This document shows, piece after piece, positions 9,584-20,436 of a DNA stretch of 64,000 nucleotides. The stretch is taken from NCBI GenBank assembly GCA_038087015.1, contig JASBNA010000042.1, forward strand, positions 186,001 through 250,000, read 5' to 3'. This stretch comes from Cerrena zonata. Lineage: Eukaryota; Basidiomycota; Agaricomycetes; Polyporales; Cerrenaceae. A program made the translations under genes and the position numbers. Each line of letters begins with the position of its first letter. The stretch's first letter is position 1. Below the pieces are notes generated by a model, which saw only the letters and a program-made list of their open reading frames with translations, ran no database searches and was not told the origin of the DNA.

Positions 9584-10254
9584 AGATTTAATTTTAGATT
9601 TAATTGATCAACGGTACTATTTTTACCGTACATTGGTAAATCATCCAAGTAAATCGAATCATTATTTGAATTAACTACTGATTTCAATAAATTATCAAAA
9701 GTGTTTGAACTTATTTCTTCTAAGTTATTTGTAGTAACGGGAGTTTCCGACGTTGTAGTGACACTAGTGGGAGTATTTGTATTTGTTATACTGGAAGATT
9801 TATTATACTGATGACCCCCGTCCATGATATTATAATTACTGATTTCATTAAGGAGATCAATTGAGTTTTTCATTGATAATACACTGGCCAATAATCTGGA
9901 TGATAGTATATCGTGAATTTTAGGTGATTGATATATATTTGCTCCAATTATATAATAATCTTGTTTTGGTATTACGGTGGATGGGTTAATTCTCTGTTGT
10001 TTTCTTATTATCCAGAAATTAGGTTCCTTGATAAACGCAATTATAAATTCAACCCCGACCATTTCACTTAACTTATTTTGAAGATTATAATTAGGCACTG
10101 GTTGAAATTGAAATTGCATCTTCAAGACTTGATTATTTGATGTTCGATCGAAAAATGGCAGCTCGGTGAAATAGTCAAGCACGTTCCCGGTGTGCAATCC
10201 AAACTGCTGGATCCATTCTGGCGACTTCCACTGTATTTCATCAAGACTGGTCAT
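9580..10254 (-). CDS. MED6: Mediator complex subunit 6
   Basis: Head-module subunit of Mediator, the coactivator that links transcription factors to RNA polymerase II. The 224-residue product has the conserved Med6 core: [35 protein letters not shown] near the N-terminus and [22 protein letters not shown], then [17 protein letters not shown] Ser/Thr/Asn-rich tail follows. Its ATG overlaps the apparent stop of HNT2 by two bases, which leaves little room for a promoter; either transcription starts inside HNT2 or the HNT2 tail is misread because of an indel. Confidence 0.92.
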   Translation of the reverse strand: MTSLDEIQWKSPEWIQQFGLHTGNVLDYFTELPFFDRTSNNQVLKMQFQFQPVPNYNLQNKLSEMVGVEFIIAFIKEPNFWIIRKQQRINPSTVIPKQDYYIIGANIYQSPKIHDILSSRLLASVLSMKNSIDLLNEISNYNIMDGGHQYNKSSSITNTNTPTSVTTTSETPVTTNNLEEISSNTFDNLLKSVVNSNNDSIYLDDLPMYGKNSTVDQLNLKLNL

Positions 10255-10837
10255 TGTTTTATTAAGAAAGACAGATGTATATATCTATATAAAGAGAGTA
10301 AGTAATTATTTTCAAGTAGAGGAGGGGACGTGTACCGGGCCAATTCGTCTTTAAGCCAAAGGGCTTCTTTAGCCATTACGTCCAGAGTCCTAGCAACCCT
10401 TTGATCATCGTCCACGGGACTAAACCCACCCGAGCTCATAAAGGAGTCTCTTCTGGCAGACCAATCGCCAAGGAGATCTTTCTGTTCGAGTTTGGAGTAT
10501 ATTCCATCTCCATAACCGTCCAGTTTATATCTCGGAATGATATGGGTGTGTAAATGGGGGATTGATTGTCCTGATTCAGGTCCATCCTGATTGCAATGTT
10601 CAAAGAGTCGGCTTTATAAACATGTTTAATAAACCTATGTATCAATTGTAATGTATTCATATAATCGATACTTTCATGAATTGTTAAATCAGCTAAATTA
10701 TATACACTAGTTCTTAATGGAACAATAAGAACGTGTCCCGGAACCAATGGTTTTAAATTGACTAGTGCATAAGTATATTGTGACTTGTAAAACACTTGAT
10801 TGTTCACAATAAACTTATAAAAGTAAATATTTGACAT
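10251..10837 (-). CDS. HNT2: HIT-family dinucleoside polyphosphate hydrolase (Hnt2/Fhit type), frameshifted
   Basis: Fhit-type enzyme that cleaves Ap3A/Ap4A. The N-terminal part (10837 to about 10590) reads PLVPGHVLIVPLRT and ends at NIAI. There one base is missing (near 10587-10591, ATCAG where ATCCAG is expected). In the shifted frame follow GPESGQSIPHLHTHIIPRYK, with the catalytic His-x-His-x-His triad HLHTH, and the tail RRDSFMSSGGFSPVDDDQRVART. The combined product is about 195 residues. The last about 20 residues (after ARYTSP) look unlike the family and may result from a second indel. A CTG codon follows PRYK. Confidence 0.85.
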
Positions 10838-10968
10838 TATCCTAGTGTTTTGGTATTAGCTCTTTTAAAGAGCTGGAAAATTAATTTTATGTAATTGAAC
10901 CCCCGGAAATGGCTCGCTCGCTCCAGCCCTCGGAAGACATCAAAAAAAAAATGTCGCTCGCCGCAAAA

Positions 10969-10980
10969 ACCTCCGTACCC
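10969..10980 (+). promoter_or_regulatory. Rap1-like element (ACCTCCGTACCC)
   Basis: The recurrent 12-mer in the HNT2 upstream region, 130 bp before the HNT2 start. Confidence 0.35.
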
Positions 10981-11005
10981 TTGTTATTCACCGGTTCGCC
11001 GTATT

Positions 11006-11139
11006 AGAACCCAAGGCAGGCAAGGCAGGAGGCAGGAGGCAGAAGACAAAAGGCAGAACAGAGACAAGAGACAAGAGACAAAAGGCAGAACAGAGACAAG
11101 AGACAAAAGGCAGAAGGCAGAAGGCAAGAAACAAAGACA
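11006..11139. repeat. T-free purine-rich minisatellite
   Basis: This 134-base stretch has no T on the plus strand. It is built of GGCAGGA and AGACAAAAGGCAGA-type units; a 25-base unit occurs twice without change, at 11046-11070 and 11078-11102. The marked strand asymmetry is unlike the flanks. Confidence 0.7.
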
Positions 11140-11375
11140 TACCAAAGCCCACCAACCAAGAAAGCACATTCAAGGCATAAGCAACATCAACAAGGAAAGC
11201 ATATATAATGCAGGGTATAATTAACGTAAATTTACTCGATTATGAACCCAAGTAACCTCCGGGTACTTGTACTCATTTCAACTTCTTTAATTGTGTTAGT
11301 GAATTTCCAAATCAGGCTACTGCTGTTTATTTTTTAGACGATGTCTTATATCGGTGGGCTGGCTACTGAGTTCCG

Positions 11376-11408
11376 ACTTGCCAGTGACTTGCCAGTGACT
11401 TGCCAGTG
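11376..11408. repeat. Three tandem 11-bp repeats (ACTTGCCAGTG)
   Basis: Three exact copies in a row, followed by degenerate relatives (CCCAGTGACAGCCAGTCACTAGCCAGTCAG) to about 11445. The repeat lies about 340 bp before the ECM33 start. Confidence 0.7.
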
Positions 11409-11745
11409 ACTCCCAGTGACAGCCAGTCACTAGCCAGTCAGTAGACGGGGTGTAGACAGCCAGTGGGTGGCCAGCGAGAGCAGCAAGACCGTAGACGTAG
11501 ACGGTGGGTAGCGAGAGCAGCTGGAGGAGGTATGCACTAAGCATACCATCATAGAGTATTGTCTTCGAATATTTACGTCCCAAAAATAGATCAAAACCAA
11601 ACCGGAATTTTCATCATCATAACCTCCAATTGTTTGCCTGATAAGTTTGTGTTATCACCCCCTTCCTGTCTCCCAATCCTTTATAACTCAACTTTTTCCC
11701 AGCTTTTTCCTCCAGCTTTCTTCCTGGTCAGTTATCACGTTCGCT

Positions 11746-13334
11746 ATGCAATTCAAAAAAATCTTCGCCGCCTGCGCTTTCGCTGGTGTTGCGTTTCGGT
11801 GCCAACAGTATGTATTCTACAATTCTCAACGAGCCATTCGACACAGCTACCCCCGTGCTCCGTGCTCTATCCACAGTGTTCAGCACACGGGCAGTGTTCA
11901 ATTATACCGAAGAATTTTCACTAAAAATACGGTACTGGAATTTTCACTGAAAATACTGTACTGGGAATTTTGTTAATAAAAAAAATTTTTTTTTTTGTCT
12001 TTTGGTGAAAAATTGATGTCTAACGTGCGCGATCCGCCTGTTTCTTCTTTTGGATTTCCAATTACCTGATTCTGCTTCGTTGATTTTTACTCTTTTCGTC
12101 TGGTACTAACCTTTTATTATAGACTCTACTTTAACCACTGCCACTCCATCAGTTTCTAAAGGTTGTTCATTCAAGGATTTCACCGCTACTGCATCTTCGC
12201 AAGTGCAATCGGTTGCTGCTTGTGCCACTGCCGTCGGGGATGTTACCATTCAAGGGGACTCTTTCGGTTCAATCGAATTAACTGGGGTTGAACAATTTTA
12301 CGGTAAGTTAACTATTCAAAACGCCACCAAGGCTGAGACTCTTAATGCTCCAAGCTTGCAATTAGTTTCTGGGGACTTGGTTATTACTGCAAACACTGTT
12401 TTATCCACCCTTAACTTGGCTCAATTAACCACCGTTGGTACTTTCAACTTGAATGCTTTACCAGCTTTGGAAAAAACCGGTTTATCCAGTGGTATTACTT
12501 CTGCTGATGAAATCATCATTAGTGACACTGGTTTAACCTCTTTAGACGGTATTAACGTTTACAAATTGAAGGTTTTCAACGTTAACAATAACGGTGATAT
12601 CGAATCTATTGACTCTGGTTTACAAAAAGTCACCGATACTTTATCCATTTCTTATAACGCCGAAAAAGTCGACGTTTCCTTGGACGATTTAACCGAAGCC
12701 AACGTTGTCTACTTACAATCCATTAACTCTTTATCTGTTTCCAACTTGACTAAAATTACCGGTTCTCTCTCTTTAGATTCAAACTCTATCGATAAAATCG
12801 AATTCAAAGGTTTGGAATCCGTTGGTAAATCTTTATCCATTAGTGAAAATGACGACTTGGAAGAATTGGACTTTCCCTCAATTATCTTCCATTGGTGGTG
12901 CTTTGAAAATCGAAGACAATGAAGAATTATCTTCTTTTGACGGTTTCCCTAAATTGAAAACTATCGGTGGTTCGGTTGTCTTGAGTGGTAAATTCGATAA
13001 CGGTACCTTTGACTCTTTAAACAAAGTCTCTGGTGGTTTCAACTTGACCTCTACCGGTGATTTATCTTGTTCCGATTTCACTAAATTAAACAAAGCTGGT
13101 GATATCAAAGGTGATAAATTCTACTGTAGAGGTGCTTCTTCTACCGTTTCTTCTTCCTCTTCTAAAAAGGGTAACAAGAACGGTGAATCTACCTCTGGTT
13201 CCGATTCTGACTCTTCTGACTCTTCCTCTTCTTCCTCTTCTTCAAGCCACTCTTCTGGTGCTTCTAACACTGCCGTCGTTAAATTGTTAACCGTCATTGT
13301 TGGTTTTGTCTCCGTCGGTGTCGCCTTATACTAA
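11746..13334 (+). CDS. ECM33: GPI-anchored cell-wall protein Ecm33 (intron, two frameshifts)
   Basis: Major GPI-anchored wall protein of the Ecm33/Sps2 family, needed for wall integrity. Exon 1 (11746-11807) encodes the signal peptide MQFKKIFAACAFAGVAFGAN once one extra T in the run at 11794-11796 is discounted. An intron follows (11808-12122). Exon 2 (12123-13334) encodes leucine-rich-repeat-like L-domains, with a second extra base in the C run at 12875-12877 (EELDFPQLSSIGGALKIEDNEEL). The C-terminus has a Ser-rich stalk and a hydrophobic GPI tail (VVKLLTVIVGFVSVGVALY). A 5' intron is known in Saccharomyces ECM33. Corrected length is about 420 residues, as expected. Confidence 0.9.
11808..12122 (+). 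other. ECM33: Intron of ECM33 (315 bp)
   Basis: Starts with GTATGT (11808), has branch sequence TACTAAC (12104-12110) and ends TTATTATAG (12122). Splicing joins the signal peptide codons to NSTLTTATPSVSKGCSF in frame once the exon 1 indel is allowed for. Confidence 0.85.
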
Positions 13335-13458
13335 TTCTACTTCTAATATTGTTTAATTTTAATTTCTTCATCGTAAAATTCTCTTCTGTACCTTACCTTC
13401 GTCTAGGTATGAATTAATTAATTAGTGTTTTACTTATTAAATGTAGTTGCAAATACAA

Positions 13459-13503
13459 ACCTCCGTACCTATAAACCCGCACCTATACGGTACCTCCGTA
13501 CCT
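13459..13503 (+). promoter_or_regulatory. Two Rap1-like elements (ACCTCCGTACCT)
   Basis: Identical 12-mers at 13459-13470 and 13492-13503 lie 73-117 bp before the fasciclin-like gene and after ECM33. See the separate note on the recurrence of this element. Confidence 0.4.
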
Positions 13504-13575
13504 TTCGTAGCTTTTTATATCCCTCAAAAGATTTGGTCACTTTTAACCGTTGTTACTCCTACTTCTTTATCGACA

Positions 13576-14262
13576 ATGAAGTTATTCACGCTTATTCTTC
13601 TCGCTACCATTGCGGCAGTGGCTGCTAAAAACGTATTTGACTTGGAGAAGTTAAGAGAAACCATCGAAGGTGAAAAAAACGATAAGTTCACCTTGAAACT
13701 AACTAAACGGGATCCGAAAAACGTATTCAAGTTCCCATTCCAAAAATCAAATCATAAAAGGGACCAGATTGTATTTCAATCCCATGATAACTACTTGGAG
13801 TCGGTGATTTCTCAAGTGAATGAAATCTCCTTTTTCGCTTCTTATATAAGAGACGATTTAAAGTTTTCCAAATTAGTAGAGGAAGAAGCTCATTCTATGG
13901 TTATAATTGCTCCCACTAATAACGCTCTTGAATTTAAATTGAATGGTTTAAAACCTTGGGAGTTTCCTAAACCAATCCAAGACGATGACTCCGACGAAAA
14001 AGTAATCCACGATAACTTGAATAGCTTCTTATCTGGTCACGTTATCAAATCGATTGATTCCTTGAATCAAAATGATGACCATTTGAAGTCAAATATAATT
14101 GAAGGTACTTTAATCAACGGTGAATCGGTCTTGATTAAACAGGATGCTAACACTGGGGCTTATCAAATTGGATTGAACGGTGGGTTCGTTCCGGTTATTA
14201 ATTCAATTCTGACTAATAATGGTTACTTGTTTATTATCGATGACGTTTTAGTTCATCCTTAG
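13576..14262 (+). CDS. Fasciclin (FAS1)-domain protein, secreted or vacuolar
   Basis: A 228-residue protein with a clear signal peptide (MKLFTLILLATIAAVAAKN). The body resembles a single FAS1 domain: SVISQVNEISFFASYIRDDLKFSKLVEE, then HSMVIIAPTNNAL, HDNLNSFLSGHVIKS and NGYLFIIDDVLVHP at the end. It looks like yeast Ydr262w, a vacuolar FAS1 protein of unknown role. I chose the ATG at 13576 because it starts the signal peptide; the longer frame from 13447 is upstream sequence containing the Rap1-like repeats. FAS1 assignment is by pattern and not certain. Confidence 0.7.
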   Translation: MKLFTLILLATIAAVAAKNVFDLEKLRETIEGEKNDKFTLKLTKRDPKNVFKFPFQKSNHKRDQIVFQSHDNYLESVISQVNEISFFASYIRDDLKFSKLVEEEAHSMVIIAPTNNALEFKLNGLKPWEFPKPIQDDDSDEKVIHDNLNSFLSGHVIKSIDSLNQNDDHLKSNIIEGTLINGESVLIKQDANTGAYQIGLNGGFVPVINSILTNNGYLFIIDDVLVHP

Positions 14263-14327
14263 GGTTTTTATGGTTTTTTTTAGTTCTTATCAATATATAT
14301 TTCTATTATTTTATGTAATACATAGTC

Positions 14328-16085
14328 TTATAAAACGTTTACCCCGGTTTCTTCGAAATTTTCTCCATTAACTTTATATTCAACTTTCCATTTGATTTTC
14401 AATTGTTTATTCATATTATTTTCAATTGAAAATTCTTGATAAACCAGTTGATTACTTGAACCGTTAATGGAATCATTTGATTGGGGCTTTAAATTTAATT
14501 TACAACTTTTAGGAACTGCCAACATGAATTTTAACTCTTGAATTTGCAGGGGGTTTAAATTACTGAATAAGATTTTCCCATTAACTAATGAAGCATCATT
14601 AGAATTAACTCCGGCTTCAATTTTCAAGTTTGATGATTGATTAATCAATTTAATCGATTCAAAATTATTTTGTAATACATTCGAAGGGGTGGTATTGGGG
14701 AAGCTAAGTTGAAATGGATCCAATGAAGTATTTGATTGTAATTGCGGGGATGGTGAGTTGAAATCTGATAATAAATCAAAGTTCAGCGATTGTGTTGGTT
14801 GTTGATGTTGGGGTTTTGGTTGTTGAATTGGTTGTCCTAATGAAATTGAACCTCCTGATCCAAATAAGTTATTTAAATCAAGATTATTTGATTGATTTGG
14901 TGCATTGTTATTACTGAAACTTAAATTAGTCAAATCACTTAATAAATCTTGATAACCTTGATCATCACGTTTATCATTACTAATTGGACCTTCATCATCG
15001 TCAAAGTCAATCAAATTATCATTAGCTGAATTGTTATTAGTAGAAACATTAATTGCACCAGCTTTATCAATTTGACCATTTTTCAAAAGTTGGAATTTTT
15101 CCACCAATTGATTAATTGAATCATTCAACCCCAATAAATCATGAACATAATCTTCATTATCATTATCTTCTTCAATGATTTTAGTCACAATTGGTTGAGA
15201 AGACTTAATGGAAGAATATAATTCAACCAAAGCTTCATTTGAATCGTCAATTGAAGTACCTGATTGTTGAATACTATTCAACATTTCAGCAAAAATTTCT
15301 GATTTTCTCTTCAATCTAGCAATATCATCATTAATTTGCTTTTTATTCTCTTGTAAGTTATCATCTTTGAACCCAGCCATAATTTTCATTAATTTATTTG
15401 CTTCTTGCAAATCTTGAGGTCTTCCTCTTCTAATCAATTCTTGCAATTTAGCACTATGAACTATTGATTCTTCTTTTTGCAAATCTTCTAAAGATTTTAA
15501 ATTATCACTTGGATTTAACACGGCTGCATCTTCCAATTTAACTTCGGGGAAAATGTATCCTTTATTTGATAATAATCGGTGCATGTCTCTAATATACCCA
15601 AAATCCTCTTTATATTTTGAAGTCCTACAAATTGTTTGATACCATTCTTCAATTTGGGCCAAAATTAATCGATGGACTCGATTATAACGTAATGGTGGTC
15701 TTTCAGGAAACCTTTTAACCAATTCATTTAAAAACTCTTTACGACTAATTTGTAAATGGAACGGATATCCACAATTTTTAACCAAATTATCTAACAACGA
15801 TACTGCTAATTCTGATGTTTGTGGATCTCTTTGACTTATAAGTTTAGCTACTGCAATTGCTGCATCTCTAGGTGCTGATCCTTGTTTAGCATTGACATAG
15901 TCACATATTTCTAAGTTTAATGCTAAATTTGGTTCATTCAACGTTGGCCTACAAGCCCTATCTATTTCCGTTGTTAGTAAATTATTCAACTTTGATAAAC
16001 TTCAATTATACATACAAATTCTCCTCAATAACTTTGGATTGATCTTGGAAAGCGAAAATGATCCCGATGATGAGCTGCTTGACAT
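14328..16085 (-). CDS. GGA2: GGA clathrin adaptor (VHS-GAT-GAE), with 5' intron
   Basis: Golgi-localised, Arf-binding clathrin adaptor that sorts cargo from the trans-Golgi to endosomes. Exon 1 is 16085-16016 (MSSSSSSGSFSLSKINPKLL...) and exon 2 is 15961-14328. The joined product is 567 residues and reads NPKLLRRIYRACRPTLNEPN across the junction, matching Saccharomyces Gga proteins there. The VHS domain includes KNCGYPFHLQISRKEFLNEL, the GAT region RRGRPQDLQEANKLMKIMAGF, and the C-terminal GAE ear begins after a Pro/Gln/Asn-rich linker. A frame starting at 15989 with TTG reads into the intron and is not the true start. Confidence 0.93.
15962..16015 (-). other. GGA2: Intron of GGA2 (54 bp)
   Basis: On the minus strand it starts GTATGT (16015-16010), has branch sequence TACTAAC (15979-15973) and ends AAATAG (15962). 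Removing it restores the conserved RRIYRACRPT junction and a frame divisible by three. Confidence 0.88.
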
Positions 16086-16757
16086 TGTAAATGTGCTTGA
16101 TCTTTCAATTATCCCTCTTTGATCCTTTTGAATCGTGGTCTATCCTTCAATCCTCCCCGAAATTCGTTCATTTTTCCAACTAATTGCTGTTCAAAGAGAA
16201 CCTCCGTACATCCCCACTACAATTAAATCTACTCTGCTACAATACAATCTTCATTCCGCCAGTAACATCGACATGCGGTTTGTGCCAGTACCATCGAGTG
16301 TGTATTCAACCAACGCCAACAATAGAGCCAACTACGTATTCAGGTTGTAGTCAACCTGCTAAAGTAATGACTATCACTGCCCTAAAGGGCACGGAAAGCA
16401 CCCGTGCACCAGGCAAAAACCTTTGATGAAATTTTGTTTAACAAAAATGAAAAACAACCAAAACAAAACTCAGCAACACCTTCTTTCTTTTGGCAAATCA
16501 ATATATCGGACGTTGTATTGAGAGCCTTACTTGAATATCTGGTACTGGAACTCTTCAACAGCACACCATTGACTTGATCTACTTGATTTCACTTGAGTTT
16601 TAGTGTTGGTTGTCGAAAAAGGTTGACTTTTTTCGTGTTTTTGACGCTCAATCGCTAGTTTTTTTTTAGATTTTGGATTTTGAAGTATTATTTTGCTCTC
16701 CAGGTTTGAAGTTCTTACACTTATTTGCTTATTAGTCCAAGAAGATCCGAGTCCACG
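16086..16757. other. Divergent promoter region GGA2 / PEF1
   Basis: Holds a Rap1-like ACCTCCGTACAT (16200-16211), a short inverted repeat CCCTAAAGGG-type element near 16380, and T-rich stretches before PEF1. Small frames here look non-coding. Confidence 0.5.
16200..16211 (+). promoter_or_regulatory. Rap1-like element (ACCTCCGTACAT)
   Basis: One of the recurrent intergenic 12-mers, located between the divergent GGA2 and PEF1 starts. Confidence 0.4.
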
Positions 16758-17954
16758 ATGCCTGGTAACGATTTACCCTTGTACCCAACACCACAACAGG
16801 CCACTTATACCCCGAGTCCGAGTCATCATGCTCACTCGTCTCGTAAAACGTCGAAAAGTTCTTCCAATGGTCAATACCGAAACAATTACGGGCATTTACA
16901 ACCTCAGGGATACCAGCAGTCCCAGCCAAGGTCCCACTACCAACAGGCTCCCGCCAGTGGAGGAATGAATGCTGCTCCAACTCCTCAGCAATATTATTCT
17001 CAGCAAGGTTATCAACAATCCATGCAATCACCTCCTCATCAATACCAGTCACCTCAGTATCAGGCGGCCCCAGCTCCGGCCCCAGCTCCGGCCCCTCCAC
17101 AGCATTACTATCAGCCCCAACCACTTCCACAGGCTCCGCAGGCTCCACAAGCAGCCCCAATGCCTTCTCAATATTCTGCTCCTCCTCCTCAACACCAACA
17201 AAGATACCAGCCTAATGTTTCTACGCCGGTCCAGGCTTCTGCTGCCGCTCCTCCTGTTCACCAGCAAGTCTCGCAGTATGGCTCGCAATCACACCCCCAT
17301 AAAAGACCTCCTCCGTCGACTTCAACATCTTCATCTCCTCACCATAGGTCCAAAGAAAACTTGGACACTGTTTCCACCCCTTCGTCCAAAAGCTCCAGTA
17401 AACAAAAATTGGAAAATGAATTGAGATCGGTTTTTGAAAAAGTCGATAGTAATAGATCAGGAAGAATTTCCGCTCGTGAATTATCAATGGCCTTATTGAA
17501 CTTTGATCACACAAGATTTCAAGATTCTACCATTCTATTAATGGTTAAACTATTCAGTACTAGTGGCTCGCCAAGTACAAGTCTGAAGTCTCTAAACTTT
17601 GATCAATTTGTTTCGCTTTGGAAATATCTTTCTGCTTACAAAAAATTATTCATTGCTGCTGATACTAACAGATCCGGTGATATTTCTTTTGGTGAATTCC
17701 AAAAAATTATTGAACAAATCGGTTATAAATTAAATATCGATTTGGTTTTACATCTATTCCAAAAATTTTCAAATAAAGATCTTGATAATTATGATAGTGG
17801 TGTTGTTGGTAAATTGAAATTTGACGCTTTTATTGAATTATTGGTTTATTTAAGAAAATTAACTGATATCTTTAAAAAATATGATAAAGATCTTTCCGGT
17901 GTTGCTACTATAAATTTTTCTGATTTCTTATTCGAAGTTAGCAACTTATCTTAA
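16758..17954 (+). CDS. PEF1: Penta-EF-hand calcium-binding protein Pef1
   Basis: A 398-residue protein with a long Pro/Gln/Ser-rich disordered N-terminal half (QYQAAPAPAPAPAPPQHYYQ) and a C-terminal penta-EF-hand domain. EF-hand loops are visible as DSNRSGRISARE and DTNRSGDISFGE; a later KYDKDLSGVATINFSDF is a degenerate hand. It resembles yeast Pef1 (YGR058W), a calcium and zinc binding protein linked to polar growth and sorcin/ALG-2 in animals. The start at 16758 (MPGNDLPLYPTPQQ) is the first ATG in the coding frame after non-coding leader. Confidence 0.88.
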   Translation: MPGNDLPLYPTPQQATYTPSPSHHAHSSRKTSKSSSNGQYRNNYGHLQPQGYQQSQPRSHYQQAPASGGMNAAPTPQQYYSQQGYQQSMQSPPHQYQSPQYQAAPAPAPAPAPPQHYYQPQPLPQAPQAPQAAPMPSQYSAPPPQHQQRYQPNVSTPVQASAAAPPVHQQVSQYGSQSHPHKRPPPSTSTSSSPHHRSKENLDTVSTPSSKSSSKQKLENELRSVFEKVDSNRSGRISARELSMALLNFDHTRFQDSTILLMVKLFSTSGSPSTSLKSLNFDQFVSLWKYLSAYKKLFIAADTNRSGDISFGEFQKIIEQIGYKLNIDLVLHLFQKFSNKDLDNYDSGVVGKLKFDAFIELLVYLRKLTDIFKKYDKDLSGVATINFSDFLFEVSNLS

Positions 17955-18519
17955 TCTTTTTGCTTCCTTTAATGTATTATTGATTTAAATCAATTGATTT
18001 TTCTTTTGTTTCTTTGTTCCCCTTTTAAAATAATGACTTATTTGTACTATTTATTCCTGGTTTATCTTTGGTCTTTGTTGCTCTTTATACTATATTCAAT
18101 TTCTTTCATACCGGGTGGTTGGCTTCCTTGATTTGCTTTTCATTTTTTCTTTCTCTTCTATTATCTTTAATTCTTATGCTTTAACTCTGTATATTTCTCT
18201 AGGATTTCAATCTAAATTACCTCTGGTTCTTTTAATTATTAAAATAGTAAAAAAAAAAAAAAACCTTTTATCTTTTTTCCTTCTTTCTTTTTCTTCCATC
18301 TATACTTATAGACATATTGCCTGTTGACACAACAACTTGTAGGTTCTCATAGGTCTCCTCAGTGATGTAGGATTAGATGCAAAAGATTAACCTCGTGTTT
18401 TTCCTGGGGCAGCCCAGATGACTCAAAAAAAGTGAAAAAAAAACCGAGTGAAAAAAAAAAATCAAGATTGAAATACTTCGTTTTACCCATCATCTTCTGG
18501 CTGCTTTATTATCTCATAA
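17955..18519. other. Intergenic PEF1-ILV1
   Basis: T-rich sequence with A runs near 18250 and 18425-18460, and a Gcn4 site near ILV1. No gene seen. Confidence 0.6.
18419..18425. promoter_or_regulatory. Gcn4 site (TGACTCA) before ILV1
   Basis: An exact TGACTCA lies about 95 bp upstream of the ILV1 start, where general amino-acid control by Gcn4 would be expected. Confidence 0.6.
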
Positions 18520-20259
18520 ATGTTACTTTCTAGGAATATCCAGAGAGCATCCAAGAGTGTTTCGACACTTAAATGTACTTCGAAGGTGGTTCAGACTGTA
18601 AGATTTAATTCTTCGAGTTCTGGCCCAGTCTTAACTAATAAATATAAAGAAGCCTTTCCTGAATTATCAGATTCCGATTTGAATAGCGATGGTACTCCAG
18701 ATTACCTCAAATTGATTCTTACTGCAAGGGTTTATGACGTCGTTGATAGAGCTGGCTCACCTTTGACTCGTGCCATCAATTTATCTAATAAAACCAACTG
18801 TAATGTTTTTTTAAAACGTGAAGACTTATTACCAGTTTTTTCATTTAAATTACGTGGTGCTTATAATATGATTGCCCAATTACACGCTAAGTCGCAAACT
18901 CCACTTTCTGGTGTTATTGCTTGTTCAGCTGGTAATCATGCTCAAGGTGTTGCCTATTCGGCTGCAAGATTGAAAATTCCTTCAACAATTGTTATGCCAA
19001 CTGCTACTCCTTCTATCAAATACACTAATGTTTCAAGATTAGGCTCTCAAGTCGTTTTATATGGTGATGATTTTGATTCTGCCAAACAAGAATGTGATCG
19101 TTTGAGTAACTTGAACAACTTGATCAATATTCCACCTTTTAATCATCCTTTTGTTATCGCCGGTCAAGGTACAGTTGCGTTAGAAATTACCAGACAGTTA
19201 CAATTAGATAAATTGGATGCTGTTTTCATCCCTGTTGGTGGTGGTGGTTTAATCGCTGGTATTGCTTCTTATTTGAAAAAAATTGCTCCTCATGTTAAAA
19301 TTATTGGTGTTGAAACCTACGACGCTGATGCTTTATATCAATCCTTAAAAAATGGCAAACAAGAATTCTTAGAAAAAGTTGGTGTGTTCGCTGATGGTAC
19401 TGCTGTCAAAGTTCTTGGTAATGAAACTTGGAGACTTTGTAGTACTTTGGTAGATGATGTTGTTAGAGTTTCAACCGATGAATTATGTGCTGCCATTAAA
19501 GACATTTTCGAAGATACCAGATCCATTGTTGAACCTTCTGGTGCTTTATCGGTTGCTGGTTTGAAAAAATATGTTCACGATACTGCTGGAAAAATCGATC
19601 ATAGAAATAAAACTTACGTTCCTATTTTATCAGGTGCAAACATGAACTTTGATAGATTGAGATTTGTAAGTGAAAGAGCTGTTTTGGGTGAAGGTAAAGA
19701 AGTTTCTTTAGCCGTTGCTATTCCTGAAAGACCTGGTGAATTCGCCAAATTACAAAAAATTTTACATAACAGAGCTGTCACTGAATTCTCTTATAGATTT
19801 GGTAATTCAGACCCTGCTAACATTTTCTTAAGCTTTAATGTTATTAATAAAGATAAAGAACTTGCATCCATCATAAACACTATGACTGATGAAGATCACA
19901 AGTATGAAGTCATTGATATTTCTAAGAATGAATTAGCTAAAACCCACGGACGTTACTTAATTGGTGGTAAATCCCCTAGAGAAGGTTGTCCTAAAATTTC
20001 AAGAGAAAGATTATTCAGATTCGAGTTCCCTGAAAGACCAGGTGCTTTGACTAACTTCTTACAATCCCTTAAAGATGACTGGGATATTACTTTATTCAAC
20101 TATAGAAATCATGGACATGACGTTGGTAAAGTCTTATGTGGTTTCGTTCTCCCTGAATCCACTAGTGATGAAGAGTTCCAACAATTCTTAGTGAAATTGG
20201 GTTACAAATTTGTTGAAGAAACTGATAACGTCGTCTACAAAAAATTCTTGCAAAATTAG
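18520..20259 (+). CDS. ILV1: Threonine deaminase, mitochondrial
   Basis: PLP enzyme that converts threonine to 2-oxobutyrate, the first step of isoleucine synthesis. The 579-residue product has an Arg/Ser-rich mitochondrial presequence, the PLP lysine in [11 protein letters not shown] (Lys110), the phosphate-binding [10 protein letters not shown] loop, and two C-terminal ACT-like regulatory repeats beginning [13 protein letters not shown] and [15 protein letters not shown], which sense isoleucine and valine. Length equals Saccharomyces Ilv1 (576). The TGACTCA element upstream supports Gcn4 regulation. Confidence 0.96.
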   Translation: MLLSRNIQRASKSVSTLKCTSKVVQTVRFNSSSSGPVLTNKYKEAFPELSDSDLNSDGTPDYLKLILTARVYDVVDRAGSPLTRAINLSNKTNCNVFLKREDLLPVFSFKLRGAYNMIAQLHAKSQTPLSGVIACSAGNHAQGVAYSAARLKIPSTIVMPTATPSIKYTNVSRLGSQVVLYGDDFDSAKQECDRLSNLNNLINIPPFNHPFVIAGQGTVALEITRQLQLDKLDAVFIPVGGGGLIAGIASYLKKIAPHVKIIGVETYDADALYQSLKNGKQEFLEKVGVFADGTAVKVLGNETWRLCSTLVDDVVRVSTDELCAAIKDIFEDTRSIVEPSGALSVAGLKKYVHDTAGKIDHRNKTYVPILSGANMNFDRLRFVSERAVLGEGKEVSLAVAIPERPGEFAKLQKILHNRAVTEFSYRFGNSDPANIFLSFNVINKDKELASIINTMTDEDHKYEVIDISKNELAKTHGRYLIGGKSPREGCPKISRERLFRFEFPERPGALTNFLQSLKDDWDITLFNYRNHGHDVGKVLCGFVLPESTSDEEFQQFLVKLGYKFVEETDNVVYKKFLQN

Positions 20260-20436
20260 TATTGCGTAACTCAAAGATAATAGCTTTTCACTTCATGCTT
20301 ACGATTATTATTTCGTATATAGGTTTGTACATAGTAATCCAGATAAACGTTTAAAATAAATAATAATGCTTGTATTTGTTCAAAACTATCTATATACGAA
20401 CTGAGCTTCTATATACAAGTTGTCGTTATTTCTTGC

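Larger units (their letters stand above)
10838..11745. other. Repeat-rich intergenic region, ECM33 promoter side
   Basis: No gene is supported. It contains a Rap1-like ACCTCCGTACCC (10969-10980), a T-free purine-rich repeat block (11006-11139), a run of 11-bp repeats (11376-11408) with related CCAGT-type sequence to about 11520, and a pyrimidine-rich stretch just before ECM33. Confidence 0.6.
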
